From: Marinicella marina
GTDB lineage: Bacteria; Pseudomonadota; Gammaproteobacteria; Xanthomonadales; Marinicellaceae
Assembly (NCBI RefSeq): GCF_030065545.1
Contig: NZ_JASJNC010000005.1
Coordinates: 1 to 64,000 of the forward strand
DNA length: 64,000 nt
Direction of reading: 5' to 3'
Part shown: positions 1 to 9,482 of the stretch, piece after piece
How the letters are laid out: the number at the start of each line of letters is the position of its first letter
How positions within the stretch are numbered: the first letter of the stretch is position 1
Position numbers and translations under genes: made by a program
The notes under the pieces: model-generated
The model's input: only the letters and a program-made list of their open reading frames with translations
The model's database searches: none
What the model was told of the DNA's origin: nothing

Positions 1-459
1 ATTGAGATCGTTGGTATTCGTGACACCACCACCACTACTTGTACTGGTGTAGAGATGTTCCGTAAGTTGTTGGATTCAGGTGAAGCCGGCGATAATGTGG
101 GTGTTTTGTTGCGTGGAACGAAAAGAGATGAAGTTGAGCGTGGACAAGTACTAGCAAAACCGGGTACAATCACGCCCCACACAAAATTCGAAGCTGAAGT
201 TTATGTGTTGAGTAAAGATGAAGGTGGTCGTCATACACCATTCTTCAAAGGTTACCGTCCACAGTTTTACTTCAGAACAACAGACGTGACTGGAGCTTGT
301 GAGTTACCTGAAGGTGTAGAAATGGTTATGCCTGGTGACAACATCAAGATGGTTGTTGAGTTGATTGCACCGATTGCGATGGATGAAGGTTTACGCTTCG
401 CTATTCGTGAAGGTGGCCGTACAGTAGGTGCGGGTGTAGTAGCAAAAATTATTGAATAA
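1..459 (+). CDS. tuf: Elongation factor Tu, C-terminal part (5' end outside window)
   Basis: The reading frame is open from the first base and ends at TAA 457-459, giving the last 152 residues of EF-Tu, the GTPase that brings aminoacyl-tRNA to the ribosome. The visible part covers the end of domain 2 and all of domain 3. It contains the family-typical stretches [33 protein letters not shown] and the C-terminal [12 protein letters not shown]. The GTP-binding domain lies outside the window. Position directly before rpsJ is the usual end of the str operon (rpsL-rpsG-fusA-tuf). An intrinsic-terminator-like hairpin follows before rpsJ. Confidence 0.98.
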   Translation: MEIVGIRDTTTTTCTGVEMFRKLLDSGEAGDNVGVLLRGTKRDEVERGQVLAKPGTITPHTKFEAEVYVLSKDEGGRHTPFFKGYRPQFYFRTTDVTGACELPEGVEMVMPGDNIKMVVELIAPIAMDEGLRFAIREGGRTVGAGVVAKIIE

Positions 460-483
460 TTAAGTAGTAGTTAAATTTTTTGG

Positions 484-508
484 GCAGTGGCGAAAAGCCA
501 CTGCTTTT
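484..508 (+). terminator. Intrinsic terminator or attenuator between tuf and rpsJ
   Basis: GCAGTGGC (484-491) pairs perfectly with GCCACTGC (497-504) around a GAAAA loop and is followed by TTTT (505-508). The whole tuf-rpsJ spacer is only 67 bases and shows no clear promoter after the hairpin. It may therefore be a leaky terminator or an attenuator at the head of the S10 operon rather than a full stop. Confidence 0.75.
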
Positions 509-526
509 AATTAGAGGCAAATTAAC

Positions 527-838
527 ATGGCTGGTCAAAAAATCAGAATAAGACTTAAAGCGTTCGATCATAAATTAATTGATCAATCAGCTGGCAGAAT
601 CGTCGATACGGCAAAAAGAACTGGCGCACAAGTGCGCGGTCCCATTCCTTTACCAACTAAGAAGGAGCGTTACACTGTATTGATTTCTCCACACGTAAAC
701 AAAGACGCAAGGGATCAATATGAGATTCGTACTCATAAACGATTGGTAGATATTGTAGACCCCAACGATAAAACAGTTGATGCATTGATGAAACTGGACT
801 TATCAGCGGGCGTAGATGTTCAAATTCAATTGAACTAA
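527..838 (+). CDS. rpsJ: 30S ribosomal protein S10 (transcription factor NusE)
   Basis: 103 residues, the normal S10 length. The start [17 protein letters not shown] and the segment [16 protein letters not shown] are diagnostic. S10 sits in the 30S head and, as NusE, also joins antitermination complexes with NusB. A GAGG Shine-Dalgarno lies about 10 bases before the ATG. It is first in the S10 operon and only a few bases precede rplC, so cotranscription is expected. Confidence 0.98.
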   Translation: MAGQKIRIRLKAFDHKLIDQSAGRIVDTAKRTGAQVRGPIPLPTKKERYTVLISPHVNKDARDQYEIRTHKRLVDIVDPNDKTVDALMKLDLSAGVDVQIQLN

Positions 839-848
839 GGAGTTGAAG

Positions 849-1469
849 ATGTCATTAGGTATTATTGGAAAAAAAGTAGGCATGACACGCGTTTTCAACG
901 ACAAAGGCGAGTCAGTACCAGTCACTGTTATCAACGTTGAGCCGAATGTCGTGGCTCAAGTCAAAACAGCAGCAACCGACGGTTACAATGCCATTCAGGT
1001 CACCACTGGAAATCGCAAGGCTTCAAAAGTCAATGCGCCAGCAGCTGGTCACTATAAGAAAGCAGGCGTTGAAGCCGGTTCAATCACTCGTGAATTCAGA
1101 ACAGATCAAGAATTCAAAGCAGGTGATACTTTAGAAATCAACATGTTTGAAGACGGTCAAAAAGTCCGTGTTACAGGTACTTCTAAAGGTAAAGGTTTTC
1201 AAGGCGTTATCAAACGTTATAACTTCCACATGCAAGACGCCACACACGGTAACTCACTGTCACACAGGGCCCCTGGTTCGATTGGACAGTGTCAAACACC
1301 GGGTCGCGTTTTCAAAGGTAAGAAAATGTCAGGTCACATGGGTGATGAGCGCGTAACTACCAAAAATTTGGAAGTAGTAAGGGTTGATCAAGAAAATAAT
1401 TTGATATTGGTCAAAGGTGCAGTACCTGGTGCTAAAACCAGTACAGTCATCGTTAGGCCTTTGGCTTAA
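849..1469 (+). CDS. rplC: 50S ribosomal protein L3
   Basis: 206 residues from the ATG at 849. That start is chosen over an in-frame TTG at 843 because AAGGAG (837-842) sits six bases upstream. The protein begins [15 protein letters not shown] and carries the L3 loop [15 protein letters not shown] and [14 protein letters not shown] that reaches toward the peptidyl transferase centre. L3 is an early 50S assembly protein. It is the second gene of the S10 operon. Confidence 0.98.
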   Translation: MSLGIIGKKVGMTRVFNDKGESVPVTVINVEPNVVAQVKTAATDGYNAIQVTTGNRKASKVNAPAAGHYKKAGVEAGSITREFRTDQEFKAGDTLEINMFEDGQKVRVTGTSKGKGFQGVIKRYNFHMQDATHGNSLSHRAPGSIGQCQTPGRVFKGKKMSGHMGDERVTTKNLEVVRVDQENNLILVKGAVPGAKTSTVIVRPLA

Positions 1470-1489
1470 TCAGATAGCGGAGAAATATT

Positions 1490-2095
1490 GTGGAATTGAC
1501 AGTATCAGGAAAAAAACAAAAAGTCGAAGTTTCAGACGCAGTGTTTGATAGAGACTACTCTGAAGCCTTGGTTCACCAAGTTGTGACTTCATACATGGCC
1601 ACTGGTCGTGCTGGCACAAAAGCGCAGAAGAATCGCTCGGCAGTGAGTGGTGGTGGCGCCAAACCTTGGAAACAGAAAGGAACAGGTCGTGCCAGAGCAG
1701 GTACTTCACGCAGCCCGATTTGGGTTGGCGGTGGTAAAACTTTTGCAGCACAGCCAAGAGACTTTACTAAAAAGGTCAACACCAAAATGTATCGTGCTGC
1801 GATGCAAACCATTCTGTCTGAGCTGAACCGCACAGACCGTTTAGTAGTGGTTGCTGATTTGGATACCAAAAACGGCAAAACCAAAGAAGCCATTGAGATG
1901 TTGAATAAGCATGGTGTAACCAAAGGATGTTTGGTTGCTGCAGAGCCTTCAGAAAATTTAATGCGTTCAACCAGTAACTTACCTTACGTGTTCGTCACCA
2001 ATGCACACGGCTTAGACCCTGTTTCATTGGTATACGCTGACAAAGTGGTAATGACAGTTGATGCAGTGAAACAAGTAGAGGAGTGGTTGTCATGA
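1490..2095 (+). CDS. rplD: 50S ribosomal protein L4
   Basis: 201 residues with a GTG start at 1490, preceded by GGAG with a seven-base gap. Signatures are EALVHQVVTSYMATGRAGT, the extended-loop motif KPWKQKGTGRARAG, and the C-terminal DKVVMTVDAVKQVEEWL. L4 lines the exit tunnel. In Escherichia coli it also represses the S10 operon through the mRNA leader; whether that happens here is unknown. The stop overlaps the rplW start (ATGA). Confidence 0.98.
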   Translation: MELTVSGKKQKVEVSDAVFDRDYSEALVHQVVTSYMATGRAGTKAQKNRSAVSGGGAKPWKQKGTGRARAGTSRSPIWVGGGKTFAAQPRDFTKKVNTKMYRAAMQTILSELNRTDRLVVVADLDTKNGKTKEAIEMLNKHGVTKGCLVAAEPSENLMRSTSNLPYVFVTNAHGLDPVSLVYADKVVMTVDAVKQVEEWLS

Positions 2096-2391
2096 GTTTA
2101 AACAATCTATACACAACTATTTTGGCCCCGGTGATTTCAGAGAAATCTAACCGCGTTGGTGAATTGGCCAATCAATATGTTTTTAAAGTTGCCAAAACGG
2201 CGAACAAAGCAGAAATTAAAACAGCCATTGAAAAGCTTTTCAAAGTAAATGTCGAAAATGTTTCTGTGATGAATGTGAAAGGTAAAACCAAAAGCTTCAG
2301 AATGAAACCAGGCAAAAGACCAGATTGGAAAAAAGCATACGTGCGCATCCAGGCTGACCAAATGATTGATTTCGGTACCAAAGCTGAGTAA
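2092..2391 (+). CDS. rplW: 50S ribosomal protein L23
   Basis: 99 residues from the ATG at 2092, which overlaps the rplD stop as ATGA. GAGGAG lies eight bases upstream, so the in-frame GTG at 2083 is not needed. The protein reads [15 protein letters not shown], then [14 protein letters not shown] and the basic loop [23 protein letters not shown]23 sits at the tunnel exit and docks trigger factor and the signal recognition particle. Confidence 0.97.
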   Translation: MSLNNLYTTILAPVISEKSNRVGELANQYVFKVAKTANKAEIKTAIEKLFKVNVENVSVMNVKGKTKSFRMKPGKRPDWKKAYVRIQADQMIDFGTKAE

Positions 2392-2405
2392 CTAGGAGAA
2401 TTATC

Positions 2406-3233
2406 ATGGCATTAACAGTACATAAACCAACTTCTCCAGGTCAACGCGGTAAAGTCACAGTTAAAAGAACTGGTCTTTACAAAGGCAGACCTGAGGCCAG
2501 CTTGACTGAAAAGAAATCAAAAACTGGCGGTAGAAATAATTACGGTCGCATCACCACTCGTCACAGAGGCGGTGGGCACAAACAGAAATACAGAATCATT
2601 GACTTTAAACGCAACAAAGATGATATCGAAGCAACTGTAGATCGTATTGAATACGATCCTAACAGAAGCGCGTACATTGCTTTGTTGAAATATGTCGATG
2701 GTGAAAAAAGATATATCATTGCACCAAAAGACTTAGAGCCAGGCATGAAAGTCATGTCAGGTACTTCGGTTGCGATCAAAGTGGGTAACACTTTACCGTT
2801 GGATAATATTCCAGTCGGTACTGTTGTTCACAATGTTGAGATGAAACCTGGTAAAGGCGGGCAGATTGCTCGCGCTGCTGGTACATCAGCTCGACTGGTT
2901 GCGAAAGAAGGCGTATACGCTACTTTGCGTTTACGTTCTGGTGAAATGAGAAAAATACCAGCCAAATGTCGTGCGACATTAGGCACGGTATCAAAAAGTG
3001 AGCATAACCTTGAGAAAATCGGTAAAGCCGGTGCCACTCGTTGGAGAGGCATCAGACCAACGGTTCGAGGTGTTGCCATGAATCCAGTTGACCACCCGCA
3101 TGGCGGTGGTGAAGGAAGGACCTCTGGTGGTCGTCACCCTGTAACTCCATGGGGTGTGCCTACCAAAGGACATAAAACGCGTAAGAACAAACGTACTGAT
3201 AAGTTCATTGTTCGTCGCAGAAACAAAAAATAA
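2406..3233 (+). CDS. rplB: 50S ribosomal protein L2
   Basis: 275 residues, normal for L2. It contains the N-terminal basic segment [19 protein letters not shown], the RNA-binding OB/SH3-like core and the C-terminal hallmark [20 protein letters not shown], which includes the conserved histidine near the peptidyl transferase centre. It ends in a lysine/arginine-rich tail. AGGAG lies seven bases before the ATG. The gene lies in the usual place between rplW and rpsS. Confidence 0.99.
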   Translation: MALTVHKPTSPGQRGKVTVKRTGLYKGRPEASLTEKKSKTGGRNNYGRITTRHRGGGHKQKYRIIDFKRNKDDIEATVDRIEYDPNRSAYIALLKYVDGEKRYIIAPKDLEPGMKVMSGTSVAIKVGNTLPLDNIPVGTVVHNVEMKPGKGGQIARAAGTSARLVAKEGVYATLRLRSGEMRKIPAKCRATLGTVSKSEHNLEKIGKAGATRWRGIRPTVRGVAMNPVDHPHGGGEGRTSGGRHPVTPWGVPTKGHKTRKNKRTDKFIVRRRNKK

Positions 3234-3244
3234 GGTAGTTATAT

Positions 3245-3517
3245 ATGCCAAGATCACTCAAAAAAGGCCCCTTTGTTGACATCTCATTGATGAAAGCAGT
3301 TGATAAGGCCGTAAAAGAGAACAGCAAGCGACCAATCAAAACATGGTCAAGAAGATCTATGATTCTTCCTGATATGGTTGGTTTAACGTTGGCTGTTCAT
3401 AATGGTAAACAACACATCCCAGTATTGATTTCTGAAGAAATGGTTGGTCACAAGTTAGGTGAGTTTTCACCGACCAGAACTTTCAGATCTCACGTTGCTG
3501 ACAAGAAGGCGAGGTAA
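3245..3517 (+). CDS. rpsS: 30S ribosomal protein S19
   Basis: 90 residues, starting [18 protein letters not shown] and containing the 16S-binding stretch [16 protein letters not shown] and the C-terminal [15 protein letters not shown]19 lies in the 30S head near the A-site finger. The gap to rplB is 11 bases and to rplV two bases, so it is read as one transcript. Confidence 0.98.
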   Translation: MPRSLKKGPFVDISLMKAVDKAVKENSKRPIKTWSRRSMILPDMVGLTLAVHNGKQHIPVLISEEMVGHKLGEFSPTRTFRSHVADKKAR

Positions 3518-3519
3518 TT

Positions 3520-3855
3520 ATGGAAATTGTAGCTAAATTAAAAAGAGCCAACATTTCTGCCCAAAAAGTTCGTCTGGTCGCTGATCAAATCAGAGGCATG
3601 AATGTTGAGCAAGCTGAACAGTTGTTGACTTTTAGTCCTAAGAAAGCCGCGCACATCGTTAAGAAAGCGTTGATGTCAGCCGTGGCCAATGCCGAGCACA
3701 ACAATGGCATGGATGTTGATGAGTTATTCGTCAGCACCATCTATGTTGATGAAGGCCCGACTCTGAAAAGAGGACGCGCCAGAGCCAAAGGCAGAGGCAC
3801 ACGTATTTTAAAAAGAACCAGCCACATCACTGTGAAAGTGGCTGAAGCATCGTAA
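3520..3855 (+). CDS. rplV: 50S ribosomal protein L22
   Basis: 111 residues. The N-terminal [21 protein letters not shown] and the beta-hairpin region [20 protein letters not shown] are typical. The hairpin lines the nascent-chain tunnel and is a known site of macrolide-resistance changes in other bacteria; the hairpin here looks intact. GAGG precedes the ATG. It lies between rpsS and rpsC in standard order. Confidence 0.98.
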   Translation: MEIVAKLKRANISAQKVRLVADQIRGMNVEQAEQLLTFSPKKAAHIVKKALMSAVANAEHNNGMDVDELFVSTIYVDEGPTLKRGRARAKGRGTRILKRTSHITVKVAEAS

Positions 3856-3865
3856 AGGCAGAATT

Positions 3866-4555
3866 ATGGGTCAAAAAGTACATCCAATAGGTATCAGATT
3901 AGGCATTTCAAAACAGCATAATTCAAAATGGTACGCAGAAAAAGATCAATTTGCTGATCAATTGGTTAAAGACATTAAAGTCAGAGAATATTTGCACAAG
4001 CACTTAAAGCATGCATCTATCAGCAAAATTGAAATTGAAAGACCGGCAAAAAATGCCCGCATCACCATTCACACTGCCAGACCTGGTATTGTGATTGGTA
4101 AAAAAGGTGAAGACATTGAAAAGTTGAAGAACACTTTATCTAAGATGATGGGTTTGCCAACACACGTCAGTGTCAATGAAATCAGAAAGCCTGAATTAGA
4201 CGCGCGTTTGGTGGCCGAAGGTATCGCTTCACAATTGGAGCGAAGAATCATGTTCAGACGTGCCATGAAACGTGCAGTTTCAAGTGCCATGAGATTAGGC
4301 GCATTGGGTATTCGTGTGGCTGTTGCCGGACGTTTAAACGGTGCAGAGATTGCTCGCACAGAATGGTATCGCGAAGGACAAGTTCCGTTGCATACATTGC
4401 GTGCTGACATTGATTATTCAACTGCGAAAGCCTACACCACATATGGTGTGATTGGCATCAAGGTTTGGATTTATAAAGGTGAAGTATTCGATTTAGAAAA
4501 CTACACTGCTGAATCTGATAAGAAAACCAGCAAAAAAGGTCGGGGTAAAAAATAA
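3866..4555 (+). CDS. rpsC: 30S ribosomal protein S3
   Basis: 229 residues, starting [20 protein letters not shown]-binding domain is visible with its GKKG loop at residues 78-81. The C-terminal domain contains [20 protein letters not shown] and ends in a basic tail. S3 forms part of the mRNA entry channel and helicase of the 30S. The stop and the rplP start overlap by one base (TAATG), which suggests translational coupling. Confidence 0.98.
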   Translation: MGQKVHPIGIRLGISKQHNSKWYAEKDQFADQLVKDIKVREYLHKHLKHASISKIEIERPAKNARITIHTARPGIVIGKKGEDIEKLKNTLSKMMGLPTHVSVNEIRKPELDARLVAEGIASQLERRIMFRRAMKRAVSSAMRLGALGIRVAVAGRLNGAEIARTEWYREGQVPLHTLRADIDYSTAKAYTTYGVIGIKVWIYKGEVFDLENYTAESDKKTSKKGRGKK

Positions 4556-4968
4556 TGTTACAGCCGAAAAGAACTAAATACAGAAAACAACAGAAAGGCC
4601 GCAACCGCGGGTTAGCACATGGTGGTAACAAAGTGAGTTTCGGTGATTTTGGATTGAAAGCAACCACTCGTGGTTTGTTGACTGCGCGTCAAATTGAAGC
4701 AGGTCGTCGAGCTATTACCAGGCACGTAAAACGTGGCGGTAAATTGTGGATTCGCGTGTTCCCTGATAAGCCTATCACAGCCAAGCCAATTGAGGTAAGG
4801 ATGGGTAAAGGTAAAGGTAACATCGATCATTGGGCAGCTGCCATTAAACCAGGTCGTGTGATCTATGAAATCCAAGGGGTTTCTGAAGAAATGGCCAGAG
4901 CAGCTTTTGAAAAGGCAGGTGCAAAATTTCCTGTACAAACAACATTCGTTAAACGCGTGGTGATGTGA
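4555..4968 (+). CDS. rplP: 50S ribosomal protein L16
   Basis: 137 residues with [19 protein letters not shown] at the start and the conserved arginine-rich segment [17 protein letters not shown]. The segment around [19 protein letters not shown] follows. L16 organises the A-site tRNA region of the 50S. It overlaps rpsC by one base and the rpmC start by one base, so all three are probably coupled. Confidence 0.98.
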   Translation: MLQPKRTKYRKQQKGRNRGLAHGGNKVSFGDFGLKATTRGLLTARQIEAGRRAITRHVKRGGKLWIRVFPDKPITAKPIEVRMGKGKGNIDHWAAAIKPGRVIYEIQGVSEEMARAAFEKAGAKFPVQTTFVKRVVM

Positions 4969-5156
4969 TGCAAGCTAAAGAATTAAGAAACAAAGACCTT
5001 GCTGAGTTGCAGGAAGAGTTAAATAAATTATTACAACAGCAATTTGATTTGCGAATGGCTCGTGGTAATGGTCAATTAACTAAATTACATTTGATGCGTG
5101 ATGTTCGCAGAAACATTGCTCGTGTCAGAACTGTTATGAACCAAGTGAAAGGATAA
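4968..5156 (+). CDS. rpmC: 50S ribosomal protein L29
   Basis: 62 residues from the ATG at 4968, which shares one base with the rplP TGA. An in-frame GTG at 4965 would add one residue, but the family starts with M-x-AKEL, which fits the ATG. The motif [14 protein letters not shown] followed by a basic helix is the L29 signature. L29 lies at the tunnel exit beside L23. Confidence 0.95.
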   Translation: MQAKELRNKDLAELQEELNKLLQQQFDLRMARGNGQLTKLHLMRDVRRNIARVRTVMNQVKG

Positions 5157-5160
5157 TGTC

Positions 5161-5421
5161 ATGACTACAGAAACTAAAGTACAAAGAACCAAAAGCGGTG
5201 TGGTCACCAGTGACAAAATGAATCAGACTGTGACTGTGATGATTGAAAGAAAAATCAAACATCCGTTGTATGGTAAATACATCAAAAAGTCTACCAAGAT
5301 TCATGCACATGATCCTGATAACAAGTGTCAACAAGGCGACGTGGTAAAAATCGTCGAATGTCGACCCATTTCTAAGACCAAGTCTTGGAAAGTGGTCGAG
5401 ATTGTTGAAACCAACAAATAA
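5161..5421 (+). CDS. rpsQ: 30S ribosomal protein S17
   Basis: 86 residues with an OB-fold pattern: [20 protein letters not shown], then [18 protein letters not shown] and the C-terminal [18 protein letters not shown]17 is a primary 16S binder. In Escherichia coli it ends the S10 operon, but here only 12 bases separate it from rplN with no terminator, so the S10 and spc groups look fused. Confidence 0.98.
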   Translation: MTTETKVQRTKSGVVTSDKMNQTVTVMIERKIKHPLYGKYIKKSTKIHAHDPDNKCQQGDVVKIVECRPISKTKSWKVVEIVETNK

Positions 5422-5433
5422 GAGGTACTGACA

Positions 5434-5802
5434 ATGATACAAATGCAAAGTAGATTAGCAGCAGCCGATAACTCAGGAGCCAAAGAAGTCCAGTGTATTA
5501 AAGTACTGGGTGGTTCCAAGCGTCGTTATGCTGGTATCGGAGACATCATTAAAGTCTCTGTCAAACAAGCCATACCTCGTGGCAAGGTTAAAAAAGGCGA
5601 AGTATACAACGCTGTTATTGTAAGAACGAGAAAAGGTGTCAGAAGATCTGATGGTTCTTTGATTCGTTTTGATGGTAATGCAGTGGTTATGCTGAATTCA
5701 AAACTGGAACCTATCGGAACCCGTATTTTTGGCCCTGTGACTCGTGAATTAAGAGCTGGTAAGTTCATGAAGATTATTTCATTGGCTCCAGAAGTATTAT
5801 AA
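5434..5802 (+). CDS. rplN: 50S ribosomal protein L14
   Basis: 122 residues, the standard length. The start [20 protein letters not shown] and the stretch [19 protein letters not shown] are diagnostic, as is FGPVTRELR near the end. L14 forms an intersubunit bridge and is the docking site for ribosome silencing factor RsfS. It opens the spc group but has no separate promoter that I can see. Confidence 0.98.
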   Translation: MIQMQSRLAAADNSGAKEVQCIKVLGGSKRRYAGIGDIIKVSVKQAIPRGKVKKGEVYNAVIVRTRKGVRRSDGSLIRFDGNAVVMLNSKLEPIGTRIFGPVTRELRAGKFMKIISLAPEVL

Positions 5803-5812
5803 GGAAACGACT

Positions 5813-6127
5813 ATGCAAAGAATTAAACAAGGTGACGAAGTAATCGTTATTGCTGGACGCTCAAAAGGTCAACGCGGCAATGTACTGAAAGTAATGCAGG
5901 ACGGTCGTTTGTTGGTCAACAACGTGAATACAGTTAAGAAACATGTTAAGCCCAACCCTCAGATTGAGGAAAAAGGCGGCATCAAGACACAAGAAGCACC
6001 GATTGATGCTTCCAATGTCATGCTGTATAACCCTGCCTCTGGTAAAGGTGAACGAGTTGGTTTTAAAGTAGAAAACGGTCGCAAGATTCGTGTCTTTAAA
6101 TCCAATGGCGAAGCAGTAGACGCTTGA
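5813..6127 (+). CDS. rplX: 50S ribosomal protein L24
   Basis: 104 residues. A KOW motif is visible at the start ([21 protein letters not shown]), followed by [21 protein letters not shown]24 initiates 50S assembly by binding the 5' part of 23S rRNA. AAGGA lies before the ATG. Order rplN-rplX-rplE is canonical. Confidence 0.97.
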   Translation: MQRIKQGDEVIVIAGRSKGQRGNVLKVMQDGRLLVNNVNTVKKHVKPNPQIEEKGGIKTQEAPIDASNVMLYNPASGKGERVGFKVENGRKIRVFKSNGEAVDA

Positions 6128-6137
6128 GAGAATTATT

Positions 6138-6680
6138 ATGGCTAGATTAGAAAAATATTATAAAGACGAAGTGGTTCCAAAGCTGATGGAAACTGGAAAG
6201 TTTGCCAACGTTATGGACGTGCCGAAAATCACAAAAATTACCTTAAACATGGGTGTTGGTGAAGCAGTTGGAAACAAGAAAATCCTTCAACATGCTACCT
6301 CAGACATGGCGCAAATTGCTGGTCAAAAACCAGTGATTACCAAAGCCAAGAAATCTGTTGCGGGTTTTAAAATCCGTGAAGAATGGCCGATTGGTTGTAA
6401 GGTAACTCTCAGACGCAAGAAAATGTATGAGTTTTTAGACCGTTTGGTGAATGTTTCATTACCACGTGTAAGAGATTTCCGCGGTTTGAATCCTAAATCA
6501 TTTGATGGCCGTGGTAATTACTCCATGGGTGTTAAAGAACAAATCATTTTCCCTGAAATTGAATACGATAAAATCGACGAATTGCGTGGTTTGGATATTT
6601 GTATCACAACCACAGCTAAAAGTGACGAGGAAGCTCGCATGTTGTTGGATCAATTCGATTTCCCATTCAAAGGTAGGTAA
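6138..6680 (+). CDS. rplE: 50S ribosomal protein L5
   Basis: 180 residues. The motifs [37 protein letters not shown] and [20 protein letters not shown] are those of L5, which binds 5S rRNA and contacts the P-site tRNA. Normal length and no frame disturbance. The spacing to rpsN is five bases. Confidence 0.98.
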   Translation: MARLEKYYKDEVVPKLMETGKFANVMDVPKITKITLNMGVGEAVGNKKILQHATSDMAQIAGQKPVITKAKKSVAGFKIREEWPIGCKVTLRRKKMYEFLDRLVNVSLPRVRDFRGLNPKSFDGRGNYSMGVKEQIIFPEIEYDKIDELRGLDICITTTAKSDEEARMLLDQFDFPFKGR

Positions 6681-6685
6681 TAGAT

Positions 6686-6991
6686 ATGGCTAAAGAATCA
6701 ATGGTCCAAAGAGACCTGAAAAGAAAAAGAATTGTAGAAAAATACGCCGAAAAGCGTGCTGCTATCAAAAAAATCATTGCCGATCCAAATACTACATTTG
6801 AAGAGATGATGGAAGCTCAAGAAGCCTTGCAGAAGTTGCCGAGAAATGCCTCGCCTTCAAGAATGCGCAAACGTTGTCAGATTTCGGGTAGACCTCGAGG
6901 TTATTACAATAAGTTTGGTTTGAGTAAAACAAAATTCCGTGAAGCTGCCATGCGTGGTGACATTCCTGGCTTGAAAAAAGCCAGCTGGTAA
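6686..6991 (+). CDS. rpsN: 30S ribosomal protein S14, long zinc-free form
   Basis: 101 residues, the long type used by most proteobacteria. The C-terminal half [20 protein letters not shown] carries only one cysteine in the place where zinc-dependent S14 has CxxC pairs, so this is the C-minus form. It ends PGLKKASW as expected. It lies between rplE and rpsH in standard order. Confidence 0.98.
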   Translation: MAKESMVQRDLKRKRIVEKYAEKRAAIKKIIADPNTTFEEMMEAQEALQKLPRNASPSRMRKRCQISGRPRGYYNKFGLSKTKFREAAMRGDIPGLKKASW

Positions 6992-7005
6992 AGAGAGTAA
7001 AGATT

Positions 7006-7401
7006 ATGAGTTTAAGTGATCCAATTTCAGACATGATTTGTAGCATTAAAAATGCACAAGCGGTCAACAAAGAAAGTACTGTCACACCTGCTTCTAAAGT
7101 TAAGAAAGGTATTTTGTCAGTATTACAACAGGAAGGTTACATCCGATCTTTTGAAGTGATTGAAAAGGATTCACATCCTTTTATTAAAATCAACATCAAG
7201 TATTACAGGAATCAACCTGTGATTGAGATGATCAAAAGAGTCAGTAAACCTGGTTTAAGACAATACCGTGGTAAAGATGATTTACCGCGTGTTGATGCCG
7301 GTTTCGGTACAGCCATTGTCTCAACATCTCAAGGCATCATGACCGATAAGTCAGCTCGCGCTGCACAAATCGGTGGCGAATTGCTTTGCGTCGTTAAGTA
7401 A
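7006..7401 (+). CDS. rpsH: 30S ribosomal protein S8
   Basis: 131 residues. It starts MSLSDPISDMICSIKNAQ and ends with the S8 signature ISTSQGIMTDKSAR in variant form (IVSTSQGIMTDKSARAAQIGG). In Escherichia coli S8 represses the spc operon by binding near rplE; I cannot confirm that site here by eye. AGAG-type ribosome binding sites precede both this gene and rplF. Confidence 0.97.
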   Translation: MSLSDPISDMICSIKNAQAVNKESTVTPASKVKKGILSVLQQEGYIRSFEVIEKDSHPFIKINIKYYRNQPVIEMIKRVSKPGLRQYRGKDDLPRVDAGFGTAIVSTSQGIMTDKSARAAQIGGELLCVVK

Positions 7402-7414
7402 TCGGGAGAGCAAC

Positions 7415-7939
7415 ATGTCAAGAATTGCAAAACAACCCATCGCTTTAGATTCAAAGGTTAAATTTGAAGTTAAAGACAATGTGGTAACAGTAAAAGGCCC
7501 TAAAGGTGAGTTATCTATGAACTTACATGAGTCTGTTACTGTAGAACAAAATGACGGTGAATTAAACGTGTCAGCCAGTGATGAAATGATTTACATGGCA
7601 GGTACCATGCGTTCATTAATCAATAACATGGTTGAAGGTGTTACCAATGGCTTTAATAAAAAGCTGCAATTGGTCGGCGTTGGTTACCGTGTGGCTATGA
7701 AAGGTAAAGACTTGGATTTAAACTTAGGTTTTTCCCATCCTGTCATCTATCCAGCACGTGAAGGCATCACTTTTGAAACCCCTACACAAACTGAGATTGT
7801 TGTTAATGGTGTGGACAAACAAGTTGTTGGACAAGTTGCAGCTGAAATCAGAGCAATCAGACCACCTGAGCCTTACAAAGGTAAAGGTGTTAAGTATGCT
7901 GATGAAAGGTTGTACAGAAAAGAGGCTAAGAAAGCGTAA
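7415..7939 (+). CDS. rplF: 50S ribosomal protein L6
   Basis: 174 residues from the ATG at 7415, chosen because GGGAG lies a few bases upstream and the family begins MSRIAK-P. An open frame extends 14 codons upstream into rpsH and is not coding. The C-terminal signature RPPEPYKGKGVKYADE is intact. L6 sits near the factor-binding site of the 50S. Confidence 0.97.
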   Translation: MSRIAKQPIALDSKVKFEVKDNVVTVKGPKGELSMNLHESVTVEQNDGELNVSASDEMIYMAGTMRSLINNMVEGVTNGFNKKLQLVGVGYRVAMKGKDLDLNLGFSHPVIYPAREGITFETPTQTEIVVNGVDKQVVGQVAAEIRAIRPPEPYKGKGVKYADERLYRKEAKKA

Positions 7940-7957
7940 CGCTTCTTTGAGAATACT

Positions 7958-8314
7958 ATGCATAAGAAAAATACACAAAGAATTAAGAAAGCAACCAGAA
8001 CCAGAGCAAAATTGCGTGAATTGGGTGTACCTGCTTTGTCAGTACATAAAACCAGTCAGCATTTATATGCACAAATTTTTTCAGGTGACGGTAAATCAAC
8101 TTTGGCTGCAGTTTCAACCAAAGAAAAAGGTTTGATTGCTGACGGTGCCTCTCGCACCAACATCGACGCTGCAAAAGCCGTTGGTAAAGCAATTGCTGAA
8201 AAAGCCAAAAAAGCAGGTATAGAATCTGTTGGGTTTGATAGATCAGGTTATATCTATCATGGAAAAATCAAAGCTTTGGCTGACGCTGCGCGTGAAGCTG
8301 GTTTGAAATTCTGA
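7958..8314 (+). CDS. rplR: 50S ribosomal protein L18
   Basis: 118 residues with the basic N-terminus [16 protein letters not shown], the 5S-rRNA-binding core and the C-terminal [21 protein letters not shown]18 joins L5 in the 5S rRNA particle. The Shine-Dalgarno here is weak. Order rplF-rplR-rpsE is canonical. Confidence 0.97.
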   Translation: MHKKNTQRIKKATRTRAKLRELGVPALSVHKTSQHLYAQIFSGDGKSTLAAVSTKEKGLIADGASRTNIDAAKAVGKAIAEKAKKAGIESVGFDRSGYIYHGKIKALADAAREAGLKF

Positions 8315-8334
8315 TAATGAATAAGAGAAGTAAT

Positions 8335-8841
8335 ATGGCAGATAAAGATCAAGGCGATAACTTATTAGAGCGTTTAGTTACAGTTAATCGTGTGGCTAAA
8401 GTAGTCAAAGGTGGTAGACAATTCGGTTTTGCAGCACTGACTGTGGTTGGTGACGGTAAAGGCAAAATTGGATTCGGATACGGCAAAGCAAAAGAAGTTC
8501 CTGTGGCAATTCAAAAAGCCATGGATCAAGCGCGTCGTAACACCACTGATGTTAACCTGAAAGGCAACACTTTGTGGCATGCGACCAAAGCAAAACACTC
8601 TGGTTCACGCGTTTACATGCAACCTGCATCTGAAGGTACTGGCGTAATTGCTGGTGGTGCGATGCGTGCGGTATTCGATGTGGTCGGTGTGGAGAACGTT
8701 TTGGCGAAATCACAAGGTTCTAACAACCCAATTAATTTGGTCAGAGCAACCATCAAAGGTTTGCAACAAATGACTTCACCTGAAAGTATTGCTGCTAAGC
8801 GTGGCAAGACTCCTGAAGAGGTAATGGAAAATCATGGCTAA
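8335..8841 (+). CDS. rpsE: 30S ribosomal protein S5
   Basis: 168 residues from the ATG at 8335, preferred over an in-frame ATG at 8317 because AGAGAAG lies just before it and the length fits the family. The double-stranded RNA-binding part reads [40 protein letters not shown]. The C-terminal half includes [17 protein letters not shown]5 contributes to decoding fidelity. Confidence 0.97.
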   Translation: MADKDQGDNLLERLVTVNRVAKVVKGGRQFGFAALTVVGDGKGKIGFGYGKAKEVPVAIQKAMDQARRNTTDVNLKGNTLWHATKAKHSGSRVYMQPASEGTGVIAGGAMRAVFDVVGVENVLAKSQGSNNPINLVRATIKGLQQMTSPESIAAKRGKTPEEVMENHG

Positions 8842-9034
8842 AGCAAAGAAAGTTGGTCAAGTTAAAGTGACACAAATCAAAAGTACCAACAAATCATTGG
8901 CCAATCATAAGGCCTGTGTCAGAGGTTTAGGTATCAGAAAGATGCACCAATCACGTGTGGTTGATGCAACTCCTGAAAACCTGGGAATGATTAATGCAGC
9001 TATTCACTTGTTAAAAGTGGAAGAAGTTAAATAA
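8834..9034 (+). CDS. rpmD: 50S ribosomal protein L30
   Basis: 66 residues with the L30 pattern [32 protein letters not shown] split over the first two thirds, ending in a short acidic helix. It overlaps the end of rpsE by eight bases, consistent with coupled translation. Slightly longer than the 59-residue Escherichia coli protein because of the N-terminal MAKAKKVGQ. Confidence 0.96.
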   Translation: MAKAKKVGQVKVTQIKSTNKSLANHKACVRGLGIRKMHQSRVVDATPENLGMINAAIHLLKVEEVK

Positions 9035-9049
9035 GCATAGGTGAATACT

Positions 9050-9481
9050 ATGAAATTAAATTCAATTAAACCTGCAGATGGCGCCACCAAAGCCGGCAAA
9101 AGAGTTGGCCGTGGTATCGGATCTGGTTCAGGAAAGACATGTGGTCGTGGCCACAAAGGTCAAAAATCACGTTCAGGTGGTTTTCATAAAGTGGGATTTG
9201 AAGGTGGACAATTGCCTATCTTTAAAAGATTGCCTAAATTCGGTTTTACATCACAAATTGCTGACTCGCGTGCAGAGTTGTGTTTGTACCACTTGAACGC
9301 AATCAATGCCACTGACATTGATGTGGCCTACCTGATTGAAAACGGTCTGGTTAAAAGAGGTGTTACCAAAGTTAAAGTGATAAACACAGGCAGCATCGAA
9401 AAAGCTGTTAACTTGAAAGGATTACACGTGACTAAGGGTGCTCAAGCAGCCATTGAAAAAGCAGGCGGAAAAGTAGAATAA
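9050..9481 (+). CDS. rplO: 50S ribosomal protein L15
   Basis: 143 residues from the ATG at 9050, chosen over a GTG at 9041 that itself forms part of the AGGTGA ribosome binding site. The N-terminal glycine/basic arm ([20 protein letters not shown], then GQKSRSGG) threads into 23S rRNA. The C-terminal globular part ends [14 protein letters not shown]. It lies directly before secY, as in most bacteria. Confidence 0.97.
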   Translation: MKLNSIKPADGATKAGKRVGRGIGSGSGKTCGRGHKGQKSRSGGFHKVGFEGGQLPIFKRLPKFGFTSQIADSRAELCLYHLNAINATDIDVAYLIENGLVKRGVTKVKVINTGSIEKAVNLKGLHVTKGAQAAIEKAGGKVE

Positions 9482-9482
9482 T

